A stretch of 22,108 bases of DNA from Actinomycetes bacterium (GTDB lineage Bacteria > Actinomycetota > Actinomycetes > Actinomycetales > Cellulomonadaceae): contig JAEYXM010000216.1 of the NCBI GenBank assembly GCA_023428465.1, positions 1-22,108 of the forward strand, written 5' to 3'. A model generated the notes under the pieces. It did no database searches. It worked only from the letters and a program-made list of their open reading frames with translations, and had not been told where the DNA came from. Position numbers and translations under genes: made by a program. This document shows, one piece after another, positions 17,225 through 22,108 of the stretch. Position 1 is the first letter of the stretch. The number at the start of each line of letters is the position of its first letter.

Positions 17225-17710
17225 TCACGCCGTGGCGGCGCGCTCGCGGGCGTTGCGGACCCGCCAGCCGATGCTCGGGTTGCCTTCGCGGTCCAGGCCC
17301 GCGAGCACCGCGCCCCCGATGAGGCTCAGGTCGCGGACGAAGGCGTGGTCGTCGCGGGTGGTCCCGGCGCCGGTCCGTGCCGTGCCGGCCCGGCTGGTCC
17401 GGTCGCGCGTCGGCGCGTCGATGACCGCAACCGGGATGGTGAGCAGGGCGAGCGCGGTGGACGCGAGGCGCGGCGCGCGGTTCGTGGCGAGCATGAGGCC
17501 CGCGAGCGCGGTCCCGGCGCCGAAGGCGCGCGTCAGGGTGCGGAGCGTGTCGTCGGGTGGGACGTCGGGCAGCGCCTCGACGCGGGCTCCGACCCGCCGC
17601 CAGGCGGCCTTGAGGCGCTCGGTGTGCTCGTCGGTGTGGCGCAGGGCATCGAGGCCCTCGACGACGAACCAACTGGCGAGCAGGGGTCGGGCGACGCGGC
17701 GCGTGAGCAT
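17225..17710 (-). CDS. DoxX-like membrane protein
   Basis: The 161-residue protein begins MLTRRVARPLLASWFVVEGLDALRHTDEHTERL, typical of the actinobacterial DoxX family. Later hydrophobic stretches are LTRAFGAGTALAGLMLATNR, LASTALALLTIPVAVIDAP and LSLIGGAVLAGLD, giving about four membrane segments. DoxX proteins are membrane proteins linked in mycobacteria to a complex with superoxide dismutase and to thiol homeostasis, which would fit the adjacent divergent sigR gene. That link is inference. The ATG at 17710 follows an AGGAGGAG ribosome site. The gene ends 43 bases before aroA and is probably the first gene of the same minus-strand unit, although aroA seems to have its own promoter. Confidence 0.8.
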   Translation of the reverse strand: MLTRRVARPLLASWFVVEGLDALRHTDEHTERLKAAWRRVGARVEALPDVPPDDTLRTLTRAFGAGTALAGLMLATNRAPRLASTALALLTIPVAVIDAPTRDRTSRAGTARTGAGTTRDDHAFVRDLSLIGGAVLAGLDREGNPSIGWRVRNARERAATA

Positions 17711-17854
17711 CTGTCTCCTCCTGTCCGGGCCGGCTCCGGGGTCCGGGCGGCCTGCTGGTACGACGCTAGTCCGTGCGGTGCCGGCGGGCACGTGGATGGC
17801 GCGGCTGGGCGGCACCTGTGCGGCGCGGGTGCGCGGCGGGTGCGCGCCGCGCAG

Positions 17855-17902
17855 GCCCGAGACGGCGCGCCGCCGGGGCCGGGGAGGCGCGCCGTCTCGG
17901 GC
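17855..17902. repeat. Perfect 17-bp inverted repeat upstream of sigR
   Basis: GCCCGAGACGGCGCGCC (17855-17871) pairs without mismatch with 17886-17902 around a 14-base G-rich loop. It ends seven bases before the SigR-type -35 box. No annotated transcript should end here from either side, because the flanking genes diverge. Confidence 0.85.
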
Positions 17903-17908
17903 GGCGGC

Positions 17909-17936
17909 GGGAATGGTCCGCACGCCTGCAGGCGTT
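17909..17936 (+). promoter_or_regulatory. SigR-type (thiol-stress) autoregulatory promoter
   Basis: GGGAAT (17909-17914), 18 bases, CGTT (17933-17936) matches the SigR/SigH consensus (GGGAAT-N18/19-GTT). The predicted start is near 17943-17946, at or just before an in-frame ATG at 17946. Confidence 0.75.
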
Positions 17937-17997
17937 GTGACGTGCATGACCCTCGCCCTCGCCGACGCTCCGACGACGCCCTGCGTCGACCGGCCGC

Positions 17998-18003
17998 TAG
18001 GCT
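17998..18003 (+). promoter_or_regulatory. Housekeeping -10 box of sigR
   Basis: TAGGCT ends five bases before the in-frame GTG at 18009 and eight before the ATG at 18012. It would give a leaderless mRNA for the short SigR. No clear -35 is visible. Confidence 0.4.
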
Positions 18004-18011
18004 CGTGGGTG

Positions 18012-18629
18012 ATGAGTGAGGACACCAACCGCGCCCCGGACGAGGGCGCCGCGGACCGGGCCGAGCGGTTCGAGCGCGAGGCGCTGGTCTACGTCGACCA
18101 GCTGTACTCCGCCGCGCTGCGGATGACGCGCAACCCCGCCGATGCCGAGGACCTGGTCCAGGAGACCGTCGCCAAGGCCTTCGCGGCCTTCCACCAGTAC
18201 CGCCCGGGCACGAACCTGAAGGCCTGGCTGTACCGGATCCTGACGAACACGTTCATCAACTCCTACCGCAAGAAGCAGCGCGAGCCCATCCAGTCCGGGT
18301 CGGAGGAGATCGAGGACTGGCAGCTGGCGCGCGCGGCGACGCACACGTCGTCGGGCCTGCGGTCGGCCGAGGCGGAGGCACTCGACAACCTGCCGGACTC
18401 CGACGTGAAGGAGGCGCTGCAGGCGATCGGGGCGGACTTCCGCATCGCGGTGTACCTCGCCGACGTCGAGGGGTTCGCGTACAAGGAGATCGCGGAGATC
18501 ATGGGCACGCCGATCGGGACGGTCATGTCCCGGCTCCACCGGGGCCGCCACCAGCTCCGCGAGCTGTTGACGGAGTACGCGCGCGAGCGCGGGCTCGTGC
18601 CGGCCGCGCCGGAGGGGGGAGAGTCGTGA
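18012..18629 (+). CDS. sigR: ECF sigma factor SigR (SigH) of the thiol-oxidative stress response
   Basis: The 205-residue protein has sigma region 2 (about 18-90: LVYVDQLYSAALRMTRNPADAEDLVQETVAKAFAAF, then GTNLKAWLYRILTNTFINSYRKKQREP) and region 4 (about 130-190: VYLADVEGFAYKEIAEIMGTPIGTVMSRLHRGRHQLRELL). This is the SigR/SigH pattern. These factors turn on thioredoxin, mycothiol and protein-quality-control genes when disulfide stress releases them from the anti-sigma factor. The next gene, rsrA, encodes that factor, and its GTG overlaps the sigR TGA. No ribosome site precedes the ATG at 18012. An in-frame ATG at 17946 would add 22 residues and lies exactly where the SigR-dependent promoter should initiate, so two isoforms are likely. 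Confidence 0.95.
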   Translation: MSEDTNRAPDEGAADRAERFEREALVYVDQLYSAALRMTRNPADAEDLVQETVAKAFAAFHQYRPGTNLKAWLYRILTNTFINSYRKKQREPIQSGSEEIEDWQLARAATHTSSGLRSAEAEALDNLPDSDVKEALQAIGADFRIAVYLADVEGFAYKEIAEIMGTPIGTVMSRLHRGRHQLRELLTEYARERGLVPAAPEGGES

Positions 18630-18907
18630 GCCACGCGGACGTGGCCGGTCACGCGGACGAACCGGTCGACTGCTCGGAGGCGCTGGCCCGGTTGTTCGAG
18701 TTCATCGACGCCGAGATCGACGAGGTCGAGGGGGACCGCATCCGCCAGCACCTCGCGGACTGCGAGCCGTGCCTGAGCGAGTACGACGTGTCCGACCACC
18801 TGAAGAAGCTGGTCCGGCGATCGTGCAGCGACGCCGCGCCCGCCGAGCTGCACGTGCGCATCCAGCAGCAGCTCGCGGTCCTGCGCGCGCAGGTCAACCG
18901 CGACTGA
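18626..18907 (+). CDS. rsrA: Zinc-binding anti-sigma factor RsrA (mycothiol system)
   Basis: The 93-residue protein carries the ZAS motif H-x3-C-x2-C at His42, Cys46 and Cys49 (QHLADCEPCL). Further Cys are at 16 and 67, matching the layout of Streptomyces RsrA. Reduced RsrA with zinc holds SigR inactive. Oxidation forms a disulfide, expels zinc and frees SigR. Its GTG start overlaps the sigR stop (GTGA), the usual coupling that keeps the two proteins in balance. RsrA is itself in the operon driven by the SigR-type promoter, giving negative feedback. Confidence 0.95.
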   Translation: MSHADVAGHADEPVDCSEALARLFEFIDAEIDEVEGDRIRQHLADCEPCLSEYDVSDHLKKLVRRSCSDAAPAELHVRIQQQLAVLRAQVNRD

Positions 18908-18939
18908 CGGGGCTGTTGCGGGCGGGGCGACAAGCCGCC

Positions 18940-18967
18940 TCAAGTCGGACCCCCGGACGCCCGATCA
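18940..18967 (+). promoter_or_regulatory. Flagellar-type (SigD/FliA-like) promoter of pilT
   Basis: TCAA (18940-18943), 16 bases, CCCGATCA (18960-18967) resembles the SigD/FliA consensus TAAA-N14/16-GCCGATAT. The predicted start is at 18974-18975, on the pilT GTG. This explains why pilT has no ribosome site. Confidence 0.5.
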
Positions 18968-18974
18968 ATCCAGG

Positions 18975-20072
18975 GTGACCGAGCAGCCGAATCGTCCGCA
19001 GTCCGTCATCCCGCTCCTGCATGCTCTTGCGAGTAGCAAGGGCTCCGACCTGCACTGCAAGGTCGGGTCAGCGCCCCGGCTGCGGGTGGACGGCCGGCTC
19101 CGCCGCCTCCAGGTACCGGACCTGCGTCCCGAGGACACCGAGAACATGGTGGCCGAGGTGCTGCCCGCGGAGCTCCGCGAGCGATTCAGCGAGACCAACG
19201 AGGCGGACTTCGCGTACTCGCTGTCCGGCGTCGGGCGGTTCCGGGTCAACGCGTTCCGGGCGCGCGGGACGCTGGGCCTGGTCTTCCGCCGGGTCGCGAT
19301 GGGTGCGCAGACGCTCGAGGAGCTCGCTCTGCCGGAGATCCTCGGTGAGCTGTCTCTCGAGCCGCGCGGCCTCGTGCTCGTCACGGGCCCGACGGGCTCG
19401 GGCAAGACGACGACCCTCGCGTCGATGGTCGACCTCATCAACACGTACAAGGAGGTCAACGTCGTCACGATCGAGGACCCGATCGAGATCCTGCACAAGG
19501 ACAAGAAGGCGATCGTGTCCCAGCGCGAGGTGGGCTACGACACGGCGGACTTCACGGTCGCGCTGCGCGCCGCCATGCGGCAGGACCCCGACGTGATCCT
19601 CGTCGGCGAGATGCGTGACGTGGAGACGGTGCGAGCGGCGCTGTCGGCGGCGGAGACGGGTCACCTGGTGCTCTCGACACTGCACACGATCGACGCGCAG
19701 GAGACGATCAACCGCATCGTCGACTTCTTCCAGCCGCACGAGCAGAAGCAGATCCGTGGTGCGCTCGCGCAGGCGCTGCGTGGCATCGTGTCCCAGCGCC
19801 TGGTCCGTCGCGCGGACGGTACGGGCCGTGTCGCGGTCGTCGAGGTGCTGGTGAACACGGGCCGTACGGCCGACGCGATCCTCGACCCGTTCACGAACCC
19901 GCCGCTCGAGGACCTCATCGCCGAGGGCGAGTACTACAAGATGCAGACGTTCGACAAGCACCTGTTCCAGCTGGTGCGGGACGGCATCGTCACGTACGAG
20001 GACGCCTGCTCGGTCGCGTCGCGCCCGCAGGACCTCACGGTGGAGCTGCGCGGCGCCGGCGTCGTGCACTGA
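18975..20072 (+). CDS. pilT: Type IV pilus retraction ATPase PilT
   Basis: The 365-residue protein has a PAS-like N-terminal domain (about 10-110) and a RecA-like motor: Walker A GPTGSGKTT at 138-146, Asp box VVTIEDPIE at 163-171, Walker B DVILVGEMRD at 206-215 and His box HLVLSTLHT at 230-238. PilT hexamers depolymerise type IV pili, which powers twitching. Length and motif order are normal, and the QREVGYDT segment is typical of PilT. No pilin, pilB, pilC or prepilin peptidase gene is in this window, so the rest of the machine must be elsewhere or absent. The GTG start lacks a ribosome site, which fits a leaderless mRNA from the flagellar-type promoter upstream. A PilU-like paralogue role cannot be excluded. 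Confidence 0.93.
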   Translation: MTEQPNRPQSVIPLLHALASSKGSDLHCKVGSAPRLRVDGRLRRLQVPDLRPEDTENMVAEVLPAELRERFSETNEADFAYSLSGVGRFRVNAFRARGTLGLVFRRVAMGAQTLEELALPEILGELSLEPRGLVLVTGPTGSGKTTTLASMVDLINTYKEVNVVTIEDPIEILHKDKKAIVSQREVGYDTADFTVALRAAMRQDPDVILVGEMRDVETVRAALSAAETGHLVLSTLHTIDAQETINRIVDFFQPHEQKQIRGALAQALRGIVSQRLVRRADGTGRVAVVEVLVNTGRTADAILDPFTNPPLEDLIAEGEYYKMQTFDKHLFQLVRDGIVTYEDACSVASRPQDLTVELRGAGVVH

Positions 20073-20085
20073 GGCGGTCGCCCTG

Positions 20086-20100
20086 CCCCGCCCGGCGGGG
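20086..20100 (+). terminator. Weak hairpin after pilT
   Basis: CCCCGCC (20086-20092), C, GGCGGGG (20094-20100), followed by G-rich sequence without a T-run. The usable stem is only about five pairs once a loop is allowed. Confidence 0.35.
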
Positions 20101-20105
20101 AGGGG

Positions 20106-20132
20106 TTGCGGCTGCCCCGATCGAGATATAAC
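20106..20132 (+). promoter_or_regulatory. Candidate promoter of the DUF4097-PadR operon
   Basis: TTGCGG (20106-20111), 15 bases, TATAAC (20127-20132). The spacer is short, but the -10 box is the most AT-rich in the region and overlaps the left operator arm. Confidence 0.45.
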
Positions 20133-20159
20133 GTGCCCAACACGCGATATATCTCGATC
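20119..20159. promoter_or_regulatory. PadR-type operator dyad
   Basis: GATCGAGATATA (20119-20130) and TATATCTCGATC (20148-20159) are perfect 12-bp inverted arms with a 17-base centre. The dyad covers the -10 region of the operon that encodes a PadR regulator, so autorepression is likely. Confidence 0.75.
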
Positions 20160-20173
20160 AGGAGAGGTGTCCG

Positions 20174-20989
20174 GTGGACGCAGACAGCTGGGTGGTCCCG
20201 GGGCCACAGATCATCGAGGTCGACGACGTGCGCGCGCTGCGCATCGGGCTCGTCGCCGGGCGCGTCGACGTCGTCGGCCGGGACGAGCCGGGCGCCCGCA
20301 TCGAGGTGCACGGCGTGGACGGCCGCCCCCTCGAGGTCTCGCTCGCCGACGGCGAGCTCCGCGTCGGGTACGCCTTCACCCTCGGGGGCTGGGACAGCTT
20401 CATCGAGAAGGTGCGCAACCTGCAGGCACGCGACCGGGCCGACGTGCACATCGCCGTCCACCGCGACGTCGCCGTCCGGCTCGGCACCGTCGAGGCCGAG
20501 GGCCTGCTCGCCGACACGACGCGCGACGCGCAGCTCTCGACCGTCTCGGGCAGCCTCGTGACCGACGGCACGCACGGCGCGCTGCGCGTCAACACCGTCT
20601 CGGGCGACGTCGTCGTGCGCGGCCACGACGGCGACCTCAAGGCCAACGGCATGTCCGGGTCCGTCACCGCCTCCGGAGCGTTCCCGCAGGTCAGCGTCAC
20701 CACCGTGTCCGGTGCGGTCGCACTCGACATGGTCCGTGCGGCCGCGGTGCACGTCCAGACCGTGGCCGGCGACACCACCGTCCGGCTGCCCGAGGGCCTC
20801 GGCCTCGCCGTCGCGGCGCGCAGCATCTCCGGGCGCGTCGTCGTCGACGGCCAGACGCGCGGGGGCGAGGGACCGGTCACGGGCGCCGTCGACGTCGTCA
20901 CGGGCGACGGGACCTGCCGGATCAAGGTCAACTCGATCTCCGGCCACTTGACCGTGCTGCGGTCCGCCACCGCGACCGGGAGCGCGTGA
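20174..20989 (+). CDS. DUF4097 beta-helix repeat protein
   Basis: The 271-residue protein has an N-terminal strand-rich part. A row of S/T-x-SG repeats follows (STVSGSL, NTVSGDV, NGMSGSV, TTVSGAV, QTVAGDT, RSISGRV, NSISGHL, about 122-262), the pattern of the DUF4097 right-handed beta-helix. No signal peptide or membrane helix is visible, so it is probably cytosolic. Its function is unknown. In actinobacteria and firmicutes such genes are often paired with PadR regulators. Start: GTG at 20174 with GGAGAGG at 20161-20167. Its TGA overlaps the padR ATG by one base. Confidence 0.85.
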   Translation: MDADSWVVPGPQIIEVDDVRALRIGLVAGRVDVVGRDEPGARIEVHGVDGRPLEVSLADGELRVGYAFTLGGWDSFIEKVRNLQARDRADVHIAVHRDVAVRLGTVEAEGLLADTTRDAQLSTVSGSLVTDGTHGALRVNTVSGDVVVRGHDGDLKANGMSGSVTASGAFPQVSVTTVSGAVALDMVRAAAVHVQTVAGDTTVRLPEGLGLAVAARSISGRVVVDGQTRGGEGPVTGAVDVVTGDGTCRIKVNSISGHLTVLRSATATGSA

Positions 20990-21594
20990 TGCCGGTCTTC
21001 GCGCACGGCCAGCTCCGCCTGTACCTGCTGGCGCTGCTCGAGTCGGGGCCCAAGCACGGGTACGAGCTCATCACCGCACTCAGCGACCGGTTCGGCGGCA
21101 CCTACCGGCCGAGCCCCGGCACCGTCTACCCGCGGCTGGCCCGCCTCGAGGAGGACGGGCTCGTCGTGCGGACCGACGAGGGCCGCAAGGGCATGTATGC
21201 GCTCACCGACGCCGGGCGCGCCGAGGTCGAGGCCCGCCGCGACGACCTCGCGGCGCTCGAGTCCGACCTGGCCGAGACCGTCCGCGACCTCGCCGCGCAG
21301 GTCAGGGCCGAAGTCCGCGGAGCCATGGCCGGGCTGCGCGCCGACCTCGCCGCCGCCGCGCAGGAGGCGCGGGCCGCCGCAGTGCCCGGACCACCCGGTG
21401 CCGACCGGCGCACCGCGTCCCGGGCGCTGCGCGCCGAAGCCGAGGGTCTGCTCCAGCAGTTCCGCGACGAGGTGCGCGCCGAGCTCCGCCGGGCCGACGC
21501 GACGGGCGAGCTCGCGCAGCTCACCGTCGACACCGTCCGGACGGTCCTCGACTCCGCGCGGACCGCCATCCGGGCCACGCTGCGCGACGGCTGA
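20989..21594 (+). CDS. PadR-family transcriptional regulator
   Basis: The 201-residue protein has an N-terminal winged helix (about 5-75: LRLYLLALLESGPKHGYELITALSDRFGGTYRPSPGTVYPRLARLEEDGLVV ... KGMYALTDAGRAEV). This is the PadR signature, including the GTVYPRL recognition helix. The rest (about 80-200) is a long Ala/Arg/Glu-rich helical region, probably a coiled coil used for dimerisation, and longer than in minimal PadR proteins. It is coupled to the DUF4097 gene by a TGATG junction. It probably represses its own operon through the dyad at 20119-20159. The ligand is unknown. Confidence 0.92.
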   Translation: MPVFAHGQLRLYLLALLESGPKHGYELITALSDRFGGTYRPSPGTVYPRLARLEEDGLVVRTDEGRKGMYALTDAGRAEVEARRDDLAALESDLAETVRDLAAQVRAEVRGAMAGLRADLAAAAQEARAAAVPGPPGADRRTASRALRAEAEGLLQQFRDEVRAELRRADATGELAQLTVDTVRTVLDSARTAIRATLRDG

Positions 21595-21637
21595 ACCACC
21601 GGGGACCTCCCACACGGACGGCAGCCTCACCCGCCGT

Positions 21638-21643
21638 TAGGCT
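21638..21643 (+). promoter_or_regulatory. Candidate -10 box before the 53-codon ORF
   Basis: TAGGCT in the 116-base gap after padR, with no clear -35. It would give a leader of about 60 nt to the ATG at 21711. Confidence 0.35.
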
Positions 21644-21710
21644 CACAGGGCACCCGCCGTCGTCCGATGGATGGGTGACGGGCGCGGTCGACCCGCGTCA
21701 GGGAGAGGTC

Positions 21711-21872
21711 ATGTCCAAGCACACCGTCGAGCGCCCCCGTGGGGTCGGCGTCGGCCAGCGCGCCGACGCGCGGTTCGTCGTCGTGCCCGCCTCCGGTGTG
21801 CAGGACGACGGCGTCCTGAGCGGCGTCGACGGCTTCCACGGCCGGGCGCGCTGCAGCCTGGCGATCGGCTGA
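21711..21872 (+). CDS. Small ORF (53 residues) of unknown function
   Basis: MSKHTVERPRGVGVGQRADARFVVVPASGVQDDGV ... RCSLAIG begins at an ATG preceded by GGGAGAGG (21701-21708), one of the better ribosome sites in the window. It ends seven bases before the next gene, which lacks a ribosome site of its own. I recognise no family, signal peptide or motif. Translational coupling to the sensor gene is the most likely role. It may simply be a chance ORF. Confidence 0.4.
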   Translation: MSKHTVERPRGVGVGQRADARFVVVPASGVQDDGVLSGVDGFHGRARCSLAIG

Positions 21873-21879
21873 CGCGCGG

Positions 21880-22108
21880 ATGGGACCGACGAGGGACGCC
21901 TTCTCCACGCAGCAGCTCGTCCAGTTCCTCACGGCCATCTCGGTGTGCACCGACGAAGCCCACGCGGCGCGCGTCGCGGCCGAACGCGTCGCCGAGGCCT
22001 TCGACGCGGAGGTGGGCGCCGTCGTCCTGCCCACCTTCGTCGTGGCCGTCGGCTTCCCCGAAGGACAGGGCGAGCCCGACGCCATCGTGGCGGTCGCCGA
22101 GGGTGCGG
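21880..22108 (+). CDS. Start of a GAF-type sensor or signalling protein (3' truncated by window)
   Basis: The first 76 codons are open to the window end. They read MGPTRDAFSTQQLVQFLTAISVCTDEAHAARVAAERVAEAFDAEVGAVVLPTFVVAVGFPEGQGEPDAIVAVAEGA. A leading helix and a domain of the form AAERVAEAFDAEVGAVV ... VAVGFP resemble the start of a GAF domain as found in actinobacterial sensor kinases, PP2C phosphatases and GGDEF/EAL proteins. The output domain is outside the window. The ATG has no ribosome site and follows the small ORF by seven bases. Confidence 0.6.
   Translation, partial: MGPTRDAFSTQQLVQFLTAISVCTDEAHAARVAAERVAEAFDAEVGAVVLPTFVVAVGFPEGQGEPDAIVAVAEGA

Larger units (their letters stand above)
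17711..18011. other. 301-bp divergent regulatory region between doxX-like gene and sigR
   Basis: From left to right it holds the doxX-like leader with its ribosome site, a possible minus-strand -10 (TAGCGT, 17763-17768), a perfect 17-bp inverted repeat at 17855-17902, a SigR-type promoter at 17909-17936 and a housekeeping -10 box at 17998-18003. Confidence 0.6.

Overview
This window looks like the chromosome of a high-GC Gram-positive actinobacterium, probably a cellulolytic, motile member of the Micrococcales close to Cellulomonas. The reasons are the very high GC content, frequent GTG starts, leaderless genes, an actinobacterial gene order, and a GH10 glycosidase. The species is inferred, not shown. 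The backbone matches an order I recall from mycobacteria and other actinobacteria (lpqB-comF-hpf-secA, an Rv3235-like gene, aroA-rsgA, sigH/sigR with its anti-sigma factor), with lineage-specific genes inserted.

Region 1 (1-8731, all + strand): the 3' part of lpqB, comF, a GH10 xylanase-like gene without a signal peptide, long-form hpf, a YcaQ/AlkX-type DNA glycosylase and secA, closed by a strong hairpin terminator. The xylanase and glycosylase genes interrupt the conserved comF-hpf-secA order. Region 2 (8760-13803): a minus-strand pair (a LysM membrane protein and an Rv3235-family protein) diverges from a conserved actinobacterial protein of unknown function. Next come a small helix-turn-helix gene (-) and the + strand cluster SAF/CpaB-like, CpaE/TadZ-like ATPase and DUF6912. 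This resembles part of a Tad pilus locus, but no pilin, CpaF or TadBC lies nearby. Region 3 (13937-17710, - strand): a DoxX-like gene, aroA, rsgA and hisN. Region 4 (17711-20072, + strand): sigR-rsrA, the thiol-oxidative stress sigma factor and its zinc anti-sigma factor, then a solitary pilT. Region 5 (20073-22108): a DUF4097 protein and a PadR repressor behind a large operator-like dyad, then a 53-codon ORF and the start of a GAF-type sensor protein that runs off the end.

The best unexplained signals are regulatory. The sigR upstream region seems to hold two nested leaderless promoters, which would give a short and a 22-residue-longer isoform like Streptomyces SigR and SigR'. pilT appears to have a flagellar-sigma (SigD/FliA-like) leaderless promoter. 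Other striking structures are a perfect 17-bp inverted repeat upstream of sigR, three tandem hairpins on a 29-bp period before the SAF gene, a DnaA-box-like inverted pair between divergent genes, and a long palindrome before the glycosylase gene. No CRISPR, tRNA, rRNA, insertion sequence or phage gene was seen.
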